Below, one piece after another: positions 18,080 to 27,703 of a stretch of 37,798 nucleotides of DNA; the stretch's first letter is position 1; each line of letters begins with the position of its first letter. A program made the position numbers and the translations under genes. Source of the stretch: Bacteroidota bacterium (GTDB lineage Bacteria > Bacteroidota > Bacteroidia > Chitinophagales > Saprospiraceae); the NCBI GenBank assembly GCA_003648285.1, contig QMOR01000002.1:1-37798 (forward strand), written 5' to 3'. The notes under the pieces are model-generated. The model searched no databases. It saw only the letters and a list, made by a program, of their open reading frames with translations, and was not told the origin of the DNA.

Positions 18080-20341
18080 TTGATGAGGAAAGTGGCAGAA
18101 ATAGTATTGCGGTTTAGAGTGCTGATCGTTGTGATGACATTGCTATTCACGGCGGCTACCGGGTATTTTATTAAGGACGTAAAAATCAATCCTGATATTT
18201 TAAGTTACTTGCCTGATGATGATGAGGAGGCTATGTTGTTTGACATGGTTGGAGAGAAGTATGGCGGTAATTATGTCGCTCTAATTGGTCTTGAATCTGA
18301 TGATGTATTTGACAATGAAGTTCTAACTCACGTAAAAGTACTCACAGATACCCTTAGAACATTGGACGGCGTATCGTATGTAACAAGTCTCACCGATGTC
18401 ATTGATATAAAAAGTAGTGAATGGGGTGTTGAAATTGGCAAACTGGTTGATGAATATAATTTGCCGGAAAGTGATGAAGACGTTAGGAAGCTTAAAGAAT
18501 ATACGTTGTCTAAGGATTTTTACAAAGGGGTTATTGTTTCCGAGGATGCAACGCTCACGTTGATTTACGTCAAGATTAGTGAAGGGGTTGATAAGATTGA
18601 AGTGGCAAACAACATTGTAGCGGCAGTTGAAAGCTATAATTATCCTGAAAAAATTCATTTTGCTGGACTTCCTGTGATGCTTGACCAGTTTAGCAAAATC
18701 GTGGTGGATGATCTTTTGCTGGTTGGTCCCTTGGCCCTGTTGATAATCCTTTTAGTACTCTTCTTCGCGTTTAGAAGCGCGGCAGGAGTGATTCTGCCAA
18801 TTGTAACTGTAATTATCAGTGTGACATGGACAGTAGGGATTATGGGCTACCTGGGAGTGGAATTTTCGTTAATTACCAACATCATTCCGATTATTTTACT
18901 TGCGATTGGAAGCGCTTACACTATTCATGTCTTGAATAGAATAAATGAGACAGAGGACGAGGATAAAGTCAAGAAAATAGAAAAAGCTTTGGCCTATATA
19001 ATAATACCGGTATTGTTGGCATCGCTAACCACGATGGTAGGATTTCTTTCATTTGTGTTTGGATCGTACTTAACGATGATAAGTACATTTGGACTGTTTA
19101 CGGCGTTGGGCACTTTTTTCGCGCTTGTATTGTCATTAACATTTGCGCCTGCCTTGTCTGCGATATTTCTGGGTAGGAAGTCAAAAGGTAACGCTACATT
19201 AAGGAGTAACAACAAGTCTTTTCTAACTAAAGTATTGACTAAGCTATTTTATACAGTTCAGTCACATCCAAAGTACATTGTGTCTATTTGGTTGCTTGTA
19301 ATAATGATTTCAATTTTTGGCATTTCCAATATTGTGCGAAAAAGCAATATGGTTGAGTACTTTAAGAAGGATCATACAACAAGAGTTTCTGAGAACCTAT
19401 TTTCTGAAAAACTGGGCGGGACACTTCCGGTTTACTTAATTGTAAAAGGGAATACGCAAAGCCCTGAAGTGCTGAGAATGATGAGAAAGGCTGCCGATTT
19501 TATGGAAGGCACAGGTCATGTTGTGAACACTCAGTCTGTGGCCGATATGATTGAAGAGATGAATGATATTATGGGAACTGATGGCAAGGTTATCCCAGAT
19601 AGAGAAGATAAGATTATAAATCTTTGGTTTTTAATTGAAGGCCAGGAAGTGCTGGATCAGATGGTAAGCCCTGATTTGGATGAGGGAATGGTGGTTGGAA
19701 CATTCACGTCAAATGATAGTCGTGTTATGGCAGAATTTATTGCGGAAGTAAATGAATTCATTGCTGAGAATGACAGTGATAACTACTCTTTGGCTTTAAC
19801 CGGGTTTCCCTCTTTGTATAAGAAACTGGATGAAAGCCTTGTCAAGAGTCAATTAACGAGCCTTTCTATAGCCATTCTATTGGTACTGCTTATTGTATCA
19901 GTCACGTTCAGGTCGCTATTGGAAGGGGCCTACGCAATTATTCCTATTGTATCTACATTAGTCATATTATTTGGATTTATGGGGCTTACTGGTATTCCTT
20001 TAGATGTTGCTACTGTACTGGTAGGAAGTATCTGTATTGGCATTGGCGTAGATTATGCAATCCACATGATTTCCCATATTAACAATGAGTACAAAAATAC
20101 TGGTGAATTCACATTGGCCTTGCAGCATGCAGTTAGTATCAGTGGGAGAGCAATCGTAATAAACGTGATGTCAGTCGCATGCGGCTTTTTGGTTTTGCTA
20201 TTTTCGAACTTGGTGCCGTTACAAAATTTTGGCGTTTTGGTTGCCTTAACAATGATTGTTTCGGGTTTAGGGGCGCTTACGCTAATGCCTGCAATTATGG
20301 TTTTGAGTAAGAGGATATTGAAATTGGCCATTCGCCGTTAG
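18080..20341 (+). CDS. MMPL/RND-superfamily transporter with two SSD-like halves
   Basis: About 753 aa with two repeats of a periplasmic loop plus TM bundle; ILSYLPDDDEEAMLFD; GVDYAIHMISHINNEYKNTGEF; IGSAYTIHVLNRI in the first half. Confidence 0.9.
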   Translation: MMRKVAEIVLRFRVLIVVMTLLFTAATGYFIKDVKINPDILSYLPDDDEEAMLFDMVGEKYGGNYVALIGLESDDVFDNEVLTHVKVLTDTLRTLDGVSYVTSLTDVIDIKSSEWGVEIGKLVDEYNLPESDEDVRKLKEYTLSKDFYKGVIVSEDATLTLIYVKISEGVDKIEVANNIVAAVESYNYPEKIHFAGLPVMLDQFSKIVVDDLLLVGPLALLIILLVLFFAFRSAAGVILPIVTVIISVTWTVGIMGYLGVEFSLITNIIPIILLAIGSAYTIHVLNRINETEDEDKVKKIEKALAYIIIPVLLASLTTMVGFLSFVFGSYLTMISTFGLFTALGTFFALVLSLTFAPALSAIFLGRKSKGNATLRSNNKSFLTKVLTKLFYTVQSHPKYIVSIWLLVIMISIFGISNIVRKSNMVEYFKKDHTTRVSENLFSEKLGGTLPVYLIVKGNTQSPEVLRMMRKAADFMEGTGHVVNTQSVADMIEEMNDIMGTDGKVIPDREDKIINLWFLIEGQEVLDQMVSPDLDEGMVVGTFTSNDSRVMAEFIAEVNEFIAENDSDNYSLALTGFPSLYKKLDESLVKSQLTSLSIAILLVLLIVSVTFRSLLEGAYAIIPIVSTLVILFGFMGLTGIPLDVATVLVGSICIGIGVDYAIHMISHINNEYKNTGEFTLALQHAVSISGRAIVINVMSVACGFLVLLFSNLVPLQNFGVLVALTMIVSGLGALTLMPAIMVLSKRILKLAIRR

Positions 20342-20389
20342 GTCATAATTATTAATACTATTAATTAATATGATTATAATTTAGGAAAT

Positions 20390-21121
20390 ATGAGAAATAC
20401 TAGAAGCACATTACTCACAATTGCAATCCTTTTGACTGCTATGAGTATGTATGCACAAGATGCAAACGCAATTTTAAGTAAAGTGGATGACGTTATGTTT
20501 TCTCCTAAGGATATGTCAGGTAAAACAAAAATTGTTTTGATAGACAAGAATGGGAAGGAGAAGACGCGAGAGGCAATCATGGTGCAAAAAGGAACGGACA
20601 AACGTATTTTTCGATTCACGGCACCTGCTTCGCAAGATGGGATAGCCGTTTTGTCTCTCCCGGATGATGTAATGTATTTGTATCTGCCGGCCTACGGAAA
20701 AGAAAGAAGGATATCAACGTCTGTGAAGAGCCAAAATTTCGCTGGTACTGACTTTTCGTATGATGATATGGAAGCAAAGCCCAATTCAGAAAAGTACACG
20801 CCAAAGCTAATTGAGGCGAGGGGAGATGTGTTTGTTCTCGAGCTTACACCAAAGTCTCCAAAATCCCCTTATTCAAAAATCGTAATGGAAGTGCATGCAA
20901 CACATTACTACCCTGTTTCAGGAGATTATTACGATAAGAGTGGTAAAGTAATAAAAGAGGCTACTTCAAATTATGTGAAAATTGGAGATTATTGGAATGC
21001 TCAGGAGATGGTCATGACTGATTTGAAAAAGAACCATACTACCAGGATGATAATGTCCGACGTAAAGTATGATCAAAATTTGTCTGATGACGAGTTTACT
21101 ATTAGGAAGTTGAAACAATAG
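20390..21121 (+). CDS. LolA-like / outer membrane lipoprotein-sorting protein family (periplasmic)
   Basis: Signal peptide ending MYAQD; PKDMSGKTKIVLIDKNGKEKTREAIMVQKGTDKRIFRFTAPASQDGIAVLSLPDDVMYLYLPAYGKERRI...GTDFSYDDM; ends KYDQNLSDDEFTIRKLKQ. Confidence 0.85.
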   Translation: MRNTRSTLLTIAILLTAMSMYAQDANAILSKVDDVMFSPKDMSGKTKIVLIDKNGKEKTREAIMVQKGTDKRIFRFTAPASQDGIAVLSLPDDVMYLYLPAYGKERRISTSVKSQNFAGTDFSYDDMEAKPNSEKYTPKLIEARGDVFVLELTPKSPKSPYSKIVMEVHATHYYPVSGDYYDKSGKVIKEATSNYVKIGDYWNAQEMVMTDLKKNHTTRMIMSDVKYDQNLSDDEFTIRKLKQ

Positions 21122-21130
21122 ATATATCTT

Positions 21131-22693
21131 ATGCGAAAGAAATCGGTTGCACTTGTTCTCTCAGGTGGAGGGTCAAAGGGTCTTGCTCATATTGGAGTAA
21201 TTAATGAGCTAGAACGGCAGGGATTTGAAATCACATCTATCTCTGGATCCTCTATTGGGGCTGTGATCGGTGGGGTATATGCCATGGGCAAATTGCCAGA
21301 GTACACTGAATGGGTTAAAACACTGAAGCCACATTCAGTATGGAGCTTAATGGACTTTACATTTTCAAGCCGCGGACTCCTGAAAGGTGAAAAAGTTTTT
21401 GAAAAAATGAAAACATTTATACCTGATATCGACATAGAAAGTATGAATATCCCTTTTGCAGCTGTCGCAACTGATATTTTGAATGAACAGGAAGTGGTTT
21501 TTACATCGGGTAGTTACTATGAGGCGATCAGGGCGTCGGTGGCCATCCCTGCCATATTTACCCCTGTTAAGTATAGGGATACGTTTCTAGTCGATGGTGC
21601 AATAATCAACCCGATCCCAATTGAACATGTGCAATGTGGTGCAAATGATTTGTTGGTAGTAGTGAGCCTTTACGGAGAAAGGAATGGAGAGGCAGTAGAG
21701 GGAGAGAAGATCGTGCAAGAAGAATCAGTGTCTGCTAAAATTACTGAGTTCGTAAATATGACCAGTAGCTTGATGAGCTCCGGCAAAAAAACAAGTTTGG
21801 GGTATTACTCACTTATAAATAGGACAACATCGGTGATGATTCATCAATTAGCAAGGCATATCATTGAAAGGCGTAGCCCAGACATGTTGATCAGTATGCC
21901 AGCTGATTCATCCAACATTTTCGATTTTTATAAATCTGAAGAGCTAATTGAACTGGGACATAGATATGCAAGTACGGAAATTTCAAAGTATTGTTCTCCT
22001 CTGACGTTAAAGACTTCAGCTGTAATATGCGCTTATAATGAAGAAAGTACTATTCAGAGTGTTTTGATTGCTATTTCTAATTACTCCTTCGACGAAGTTA
22101 TTATTGTCAATGATGGCTCTACGGACAATACAGATGCCTTGATTTTAGAATTAGTGGATTCACATCGCTTAAAGTATATCAAGTTGCCTGAAAATAAAGG
22201 CAAGGGATTTGCCATGGCGACAGGGATAGAAAGTGCAAGTAATGACATTATTTTATTCCTTGATGCGGACATGTTGAATTTCAAAAATGAGCATTTTGCT
22301 CGGATGCTTCAGCCTCTGCAAAGTGAAGAAATGGACATGGTACTGGGTCAGCCCAGTGAAACTCTGATTAACTCCAATTTTAATCCCTTTAAGTCATTCA
22401 CTGGCCAGCGCGCATTGTTGAAAAAGGATGTGCTTCCAATTCTTGATAAAATGAAGGTATCCAGATTCGGAGTAGAGACTCTGATAAACTTATACTTTCA
22501 ATCGAAAGGGAAAAGAATAAAACATATCATGCTTGACGGCCTTGAACATCCTACCAAGTTTGAAAAAACAACTTCTGCTCAGGCAGTTAAGGAATTTGCA
22601 ATGGAAGGACAGGAAATTGCTCTGACTACTGCAAAAAATTTGGGACTGATTGTGGATATAGTAAACAATTATATTTCAAAGCACACGCAATGA
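21131..22693 (+). CDS. Patatin-like phospholipase fused to GT2-family glycosyltransferase
   Basis: N-terminal patatin motifs LSGGGSKGLAHIG, GSSIG (GxSxG) and LVDGAIINP (DGA). C-terminal (about residue 295 on) GT2 motifs SAVICAYNEESTIQSVL, VIIVNDGSTDNT, ILFLDADM. One uninterrupted ORF. Confidence 0.92.
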   Translation: MRKKSVALVLSGGGSKGLAHIGVINELERQGFEITSISGSSIGAVIGGVYAMGKLPEYTEWVKTLKPHSVWSLMDFTFSSRGLLKGEKVFEKMKTFIPDIDIESMNIPFAAVATDILNEQEVVFTSGSYYEAIRASVAIPAIFTPVKYRDTFLVDGAIINPIPIEHVQCGANDLLVVVSLYGERNGEAVEGEKIVQEESVSAKITEFVNMTSSLMSSGKKTSLGYYSLINRTTSVMIHQLARHIIERRSPDMLISMPADSSNIFDFYKSEELIELGHRYASTEISKYCSPLTLKTSAVICAYNEESTIQSVLIAISNYSFDEVIIVNDGSTDNTDALILELVDSHRLKYIKLPENKGKGFAMATGIESASNDIILFLDADMLNFKNEHFARMLQPLQSEEMDMVLGQPSETLINSNFNPFKSFTGQRALLKKDVLPILDKMKVSRFGVETLINLYFQSKGKRIKHIMLDGLEHPTKFEKTTSAQAVKEFAMEGQEIALTTAKNLGLIVDIVNNYISKHTQ

Positions 22694-22715
22694 TTATCTA
22701 AGTAAATCAGAAGAA

Positions 22716-24098
22716 ATGATCCGAATATATTTCGCTGTTGCCTCCTTGTCAGTTTTCTTCCTGTTCTCCAGTGTAGTACATGCTCAGGATGTCGTTAACA
22801 AGCTTAAACTGACCGGAGAATTACTAACAGACCAGCGCTTCTTGTTAGACGCTCCACATGACTGGGCCTGGAACGAGAATCGTTTAACTCTAAGGTTGAG
22901 TAAGAACATATCAGGTAATTCAAAATTTCATAGTGAAATTTGGGTGCGGAATATTGGTCTTCCTACTGTGAGTTCATCCGCTGACTTATACAATAAGGGG
23001 ATAATTGACCCTATTAATCTAGAAATACGCGAGGCATACGTTCAGTTGTTTGGATTTTTATCAAAGAATTTGGATGTTAAAATCGGACGTCAAAGGATAG
23101 CATGGGGAACGGCGGATAAGCTAAATCCAACGGATAATCTGAATCCTTATGATTTGGAGGACATATTAGATTTTGGGAGACATAGAGGATCTGATGCCTT
23201 AAGTTTGGATTATTACTTTAATTCGGATTTTTCATTACAAACGGTCTATATCCCATTTTTTCAACCGGCAAATTTACCTGTTGGCATTTTTGCAAATGCC
23301 CTTACACCAAGTATGGAATTGCCGCCTGGAATGACTTTGGTGGATTTTACGGATTCAGTTGAGTTGCCGAGGTATAATCTGGCCGAAAGCTCTACAGCTG
23401 GAGTAAAATTAAAGGGTTTTGCTGTCGGGTTTGATTTTTCAGTAAGTTATGTATGGGGAAGAGATGGTTTGCCAATGAGTGTGTATAATAGTTTTGCACC
23501 TGTCGATACATTGGGTGGGGTGAGCATTAATTCGCAGTTGTCATTCTATCGCACGCACATATTCGGATTTGATATGGCTGGCAGTATTGGTGGTGTAGGT
23601 GTATGGGCAGAGGCAGGATTGTTTTTGCCTGAAAATGAAGTGATTATGACCACGGATCTAACAAAGTTCTTTCCTGGCTCGCCTGAACCGGTAATCATGG
23701 ACTCAGTTGTCTTGGAAAAAGAAGTATATGCTAAATTCGTAGTAGGTGCAGATTATAATTTTTCTAATGGAATATACTTGAATATCCAATATTTACATGG
23801 CTTCGTAAATGAGAGGGGTAGGGATGGTTTGAATGATTATTTTTTCGTTCAGCTTGAGAAAAAGTTCTTCGATGAAAAATTGAAAATTGTACCATTAGCC
23901 GGCGGCTTTATAGTTTCTGATTGGAGGAATGTAAGTGAGAATTATACTGTAATTTATATTCCGAGTATGTCTTATATGGCTACTGATAATGCAGAAATAG
24001 TGCTTTCAACAGCCCTTTTTACTGGGAAAGGAGAAAATGTATTTGCCAGTTTGACGGATTATGATATGTTTATGTTTAAATTGAAATATAGTTTTTAA
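22716..24098 (+). CDS. Outer-membrane beta-barrel / DUF1302-like porin
   Basis: Signal peptide ending VVHAQD; alternating beta-strand pattern; NLDVKIGRQRIAWGTADKLNPTDNLNPYDLEDILDFGR; aromatic C-term FMFKLKYSF. Confidence 0.75.
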   Translation: MIRIYFAVASLSVFFLFSSVVHAQDVVNKLKLTGELLTDQRFLLDAPHDWAWNENRLTLRLSKNISGNSKFHSEIWVRNIGLPTVSSSADLYNKGIIDPINLEIREAYVQLFGFLSKNLDVKIGRQRIAWGTADKLNPTDNLNPYDLEDILDFGRHRGSDALSLDYYFNSDFSLQTVYIPFFQPANLPVGIFANALTPSMELPPGMTLVDFTDSVELPRYNLAESSTAGVKLKGFAVGFDFSVSYVWGRDGLPMSVYNSFAPVDTLGGVSINSQLSFYRTHIFGFDMAGSIGGVGVWAEAGLFLPENEVIMTTDLTKFFPGSPEPVIMDSVVLEKEVYAKFVVGADYNFSNGIYLNIQYLHGFVNERGRDGLNDYFFVQLEKKFFDEKLKIVPLAGGFIVSDWRNVSENYTVIYIPSMSYMATDNAEIVLSTALFTGKGENVFASLTDYDMFMFKLKYSF

Positions 24099-24160
24099 TG
24101 TGGCCCCTCTTAATGTGGCCCTCTCAATATGATCCCGCTCAATGTGGTCCCTCTCAATAG
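24095..24160. repeat. Degenerate ~15-bp tandem repeat (4 units plus a partial)
   Basis: TTAATGTGGCCCCTC / TTAATGTGGCCCTC / TCAATATGATCCCGC / TCAATGTGGTCCCTC / TCAATAG, starting on the stop codon of the barrel gene. Confidence 0.85.
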
Positions 24161-24198
24161 GGCATTGATCATGCTGCGCGATGCTGCTTAATATTTAA

Positions 24199-25287
24199 CT
24201 ATGGGAGATAAATACCGCCGTTAATCGTATCGATTTCCGCACCCGTAACCGAAGCGAGCGCATTCGGTGTTTCGATAACGCGCAGGAGACCACAAAGTGC
24301 CATAAGTACTCCTTCCTTAAAGTCAATGATATCACTATCCGGGACAAGAACAGAGACATGCATCTGCTCGAGTTTATCTCGAATTTCATCGCCAAGAAAA
24401 GTATTGTGCGCGCCACCCCCTGTAAGCAATAGAGTAGGCGTAATTGCTTCCTTTTTGAGGATGTTTTTTATTTGAACTGCGATGCTCTCACAATTGTAGT
24501 TGACAACCGTCCTCATTTGATCTTCGACAGACAATTTTGATTTTTGTAGAATTGGGACAAATGTATTTGTGACAAACGAATTGTCGAGTGAGTACGGCTC
24601 AGTTAATGGAAGAGGAATGATGCCGCTTAATTCTTTCATAAGACTCAAAGAAATTTTCCCCTCTCGGGCCAACGCCCCTTTGTTGTCGTAAGTCAACCCT
24701 TTTTGTGCCGCGAGATAATTCAATAGCTGATTACATGGGCAAATGTCCCAGGCATATATTTCTTCTCCATTGTGTGCGCTGAGGTTGGCGATTCCCCCAA
24801 GATTGAGGTAAAAACCATACCCCGCAAAAAGATATTTTTCCACAATAGGAGCAATTGGAGCTCCTTGCCCGCCATGCGCCATATCATTGCTCCGAAAATC
24901 TGAAATCACTATCACATCTGCACCTGCCGCAATATGCGAGGGGCTCCCGATCTGAACGGTAAATCCGTTTTCGGGTGAGTGAAAGACCGTGTGACCATGC
25001 GAGGCGATATAATTCGGAGTAATTCCGGACGATTCAATAAACCGGGCGCACATTTCACCAAATAGTACTCCCAGTTCAGCGTCCAGCCTGCTGAGCTCAA
25101 GGGAACTCAATCGTGGAGCGGATTCGAGACGCTTTTTCCAGGGTCCGTCAAATGCCGCCTCATGTGTCGCCAGCAATTTCCATTCAATCACATCGTCCTC
25201 ACCCGAATTAAACTCGACCATGGCGAGGTCAACTCCATCCAGTGAGCTACCGGACATCAATCCCAGGATATTGTAATTCATCATCAT
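24199..25287 (-). CDS. anmK: Anhydro-N-acetylmuramic acid kinase
   Basis: LGLMSGSSLDGVDLAMVEF; ASHGHTVFHSPENGFTVQIGSPSHIAAGADVIVISDFRSNDMAHGGQGAPIAPI; LLTGGGAHNTFL. Confidence 0.95.
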   Translation of the reverse strand: MMMNYNILGLMSGSSLDGVDLAMVEFNSGEDDVIEWKLLATHEAAFDGPWKKRLESAPRLSSLELSRLDAELGVLFGEMCARFIESSGITPNYIASHGHTVFHSPENGFTVQIGSPSHIAAGADVIVISDFRSNDMAHGGQGAPIAPIVEKYLFAGYGFYLNLGGIANLSAHNGEEIYAWDICPCNQLLNYLAAQKGLTYDNKGALAREGKISLSLMKELSGIIPLPLTEPYSLDNSFVTNTFVPILQKSKLSVEDQMRTVVNYNCESIAVQIKNILKKEAITPTLLLTGGGAHNTFLGDEIRDKLEQMHVSVLVPDSDIIDFKEGVLMALCGLLRVIETPNALASVTGAEIDTINGGIYLP

Positions 25288-25294
25288 AAAACTA

Positions 25295-25618
25295 TCATGG
25301 TTTGAGCGTCATCGAATATGCGGCCACATCTTGTATCTCACTTTCTGACAAGATTCCGTCAAACGGTGTCATGAGATTTTTTCCGTCTTTGATCAGGGTC
25401 AGCCTGAGTTCAAAAGTCAATTCTGAAACTGTAATATCCTTGGCGCCATTCAACTGCATTTTTCCGTTGTCGCCGTGACAAAGCACACAGTATTGTCCAT
25501 ATACTTTCTTGCCATTGGCCACATCCCCCTTGACCTGCTCCGTACTTGCGCATCCTCCACTTGCACCTATGTAGATAATCAGGCCAAAGAGGAATACCCC
25601 TGTCAAATATGATTTCAT
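25295..25618 (-). CDS. Monoheme c-type cytochrome lipoprotein
   Basis: SPII-like GASGGCAS; heme motif CVLCH in GKKVYGQYCVLCHGDNGKMQLNGAKD; late Met MTPF. Confidence 0.9.
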   Translation of the reverse strand: MKSYLTGVFLFGLIIYIGASGGCASTEQVKGDVANGKKVYGQYCVLCHGDNGKMQLNGAKDITVSELTFELRLTLIKDGKNLMTPFDGILSESEIQDVAAYSMTLKP

Positions 25619-25742
25619 TCGTAGTGATTGTATTATTCAGCATGAAAAATAGTCTTTTTATAGCATTGTTGGATGAAAGTGTTGCTCCCTGGAGATAGCA
25701 GCCTCTTTCCACATATATCTTGTGTACATTGTTTTTTACGAA

Positions 25743-27191
25743 ATGCAACATCGCCCAGAATATCATTTCACACCGGAGTCAAACTGGATGAACGATCCAA
25801 ACGGGTTGATTTATTTTGAAGGCGAGTATCATTTGTTTTATCAATACCATCCGGATTCAAACGTATGGGGCCCGATGCATTGGGGACATGCCGTGAGCCG
25901 GGACATGGTACATTGGGAGCACCTTCCTATCGCATTATATCCTGATTCTCTGGGATACATCTTCTCGGGTAGTGCCGTCATCGACTGGAAGAATACCAGT
26001 GGTTTGGGTCAAAAGGGAAAGCCACCAATGATCGCAATTTTTACGCATCACAATGAGGATAGCGAGCAGGCCGGTGGCAATCAGTATCAATATCAGTCGA
26101 TAGCGTATTCAAACGACAAGGGACGGACCTGGACGAAGTATCAAGACAACCCTGTGCTTCATAATCCGGGTATTAAAGATTTTAGAGATCCGAAAGTCAT
26201 CTGGCACGAGGAGTCGGGAAAGTGGGTGATGGTTCTTGCGGTGTATGACAAGGTCATGATCTATCATTCGCCAAATTTAATTAACTGGACTTTTTCTTCG
26301 GAGTTCGGAATTGAATGTGATACGCGATTATGGGAATGTCCGGATTTATTCCCCCTTACTGTCGGAGGTTCAGCAGAAATCAAGTGGGTTTTGCTCGTGA
26401 GCATCCAAAAAGATGGACCGAACAAGGGAAGTGCAACCGGATATTTTATTGGAGATTTTGATGGTAAGACGTTCAGAGCCGATAAAGAAAATCAACAATG
26501 GGCTGATTACGGAAAAGACAATTATGCCATAGTCACATGGTCAGATATTCCGGCAGAGGATGGCCGGCGACTGGCGCTGGGATGGATGAGCAATTGGGAG
26601 TATGCAGAGAGTGTGCCAACCGAATCTTGGCGTGGAGCCATGACCTTGCCAAGAGAATTGAAATTGTACAAAGAGGGAAATGATTATCACTTAAGGTCCC
26701 TACCGATAAGAGAATTAAATTCCCTTAACAGAAATACCACAAGGTTGGAGTCGCAACATATTGATGGTCCAAGTAGAATTGATTTTGATACAAACGGACA
26801 TCTGTACAAGATCGAACTTGTGTTTAAGGATCCGGGTGAAGGAATTGTCGGAGTGCGTATATCAAATGGACATGGCGAGTGCCTGGATGTCTGTTACGGT
26901 GGTGCCGATAAAGTGTATTACATAGACCGGACACAAGCAGGCGATATAAAATTTAATAATGCTTTTGCTGGGGTGCATATCGCGCCGGCCGGTTATAAGC
27001 GTGCGGACGTACAAATGACTATTTTCCTTGACGTTGCATCTGTTGAATTATTTGCAGACAATGGCGGATGTGTGATGACGGACATCTTCTTTCCGTCGGC
27101 TCCTTTTGATAGAATTGGGATTTTTGGTGATCCATATCCGGTCATTCTGGAAAGTGGTAGCCTGACTATGCTGAATAATGAGCTATATTGA
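25743..27191 (+). CDS. Glycoside hydrolase family 32 (beta-fructosidase/levanase-like), no obvious signal peptide
   Basis: FTPESNWMNDPNGLIYFEGEYHLFYQYHP; KDFRDPKVIWH (RDP); LWECPDLFPL (EC). Start set at Met 25743. Confidence 0.93.
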   Translation: MQHRPEYHFTPESNWMNDPNGLIYFEGEYHLFYQYHPDSNVWGPMHWGHAVSRDMVHWEHLPIALYPDSLGYIFSGSAVIDWKNTSGLGQKGKPPMIAIFTHHNEDSEQAGGNQYQYQSIAYSNDKGRTWTKYQDNPVLHNPGIKDFRDPKVIWHEESGKWVMVLAVYDKVMIYHSPNLINWTFSSEFGIECDTRLWECPDLFPLTVGGSAEIKWVLLVSIQKDGPNKGSATGYFIGDFDGKTFRADKENQQWADYGKDNYAIVTWSDIPAEDGRRLALGWMSNWEYAESVPTESWRGAMTLPRELKLYKEGNDYHLRSLPIRELNSLNRNTTRLESQHIDGPSRIDFDTNGHLYKIELVFKDPGEGIVGVRISNGHGECLDVCYGGADKVYYIDRTQAGDIKFNNAFAGVHIAPAGYKRADVQMTIFLDVASVELFADNGGCVMTDIFFPSAPFDRIGIFGDPYPVILESGSLTMLNNELY

Positions 27192-27228
27192 GGATCAAAC
27201 GCTTTCTGATTTGCGAATTACAATAAAT

Positions 27229-27678
27229 ATGAAAATGCAAAATTTCTTCTTGATCACCATCGCACTATTGCTTCTGGGAAGCATGAGTTGCAACGACGAT
27301 GAAGAATTTATCGGGTGCCCTTGCAGTGGGGGTGATCAAGCACCAATTTATCGGGGCTGTGGCTACATGAGTGATTGTGGTGAATCACACGAATGTGGAC
27401 AAAAGGAAATGTTAGAAAAGGTATATAGTACAATAAGATACCCTGCCGAAGCGCGTGAAAATGATATTCAGGGAACCATAATAGTGGAGTTTGAAATTGA
27501 CATATTTGGGAAGCCTCAAAATTGTCGAGTGCGAAGTGATACATTGGGGTATGGCATACCGGAAGCCGCAATAGAAGGAGTCAAGGCATTAAGTGAGCCT
27601 GGGTTTTATCCGGCTAGACTAGATTGCGAGCCCGTCGACTTTACTTTTGTATTCCCAATCAAGTTCAAGTTGCAGTAG
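27229..27678 (+). CDS. Lipoprotein with TonB C-terminal-like domain
   Basis: SPII signal MKMQNFFLITIALLLLGSMSC; YSTIRYPAEARENDIQGTIIVEFEIDIFGKPQNCRV...FVFPIKFKLQ typical of the TonB-C fold. Confidence 0.85.
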   Translation: MKMQNFFLITIALLLLGSMSCNDDEEFIGCPCSGGDQAPIYRGCGYMSDCGESHECGQKEMLEKVYSTIRYPAEARENDIQGTIIVEFEIDIFGKPQNCRVRSDTLGYGIPEAAIEGVKALSEPGFYPARLDCEPVDFTFVFPIKFKLQ

Positions 27679-27703
27679 CGGGACTTATTATAATCACTTG
27701 TTG

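Noticed and set aside
20342-20389. AT-rich near-palindrome (AATTATTAATACTATTAATTAATATG) as a regulator site
   Set aside because: Could be an internal operator, but such AT-rich symmetry is expected by chance in this AT-rich operon.
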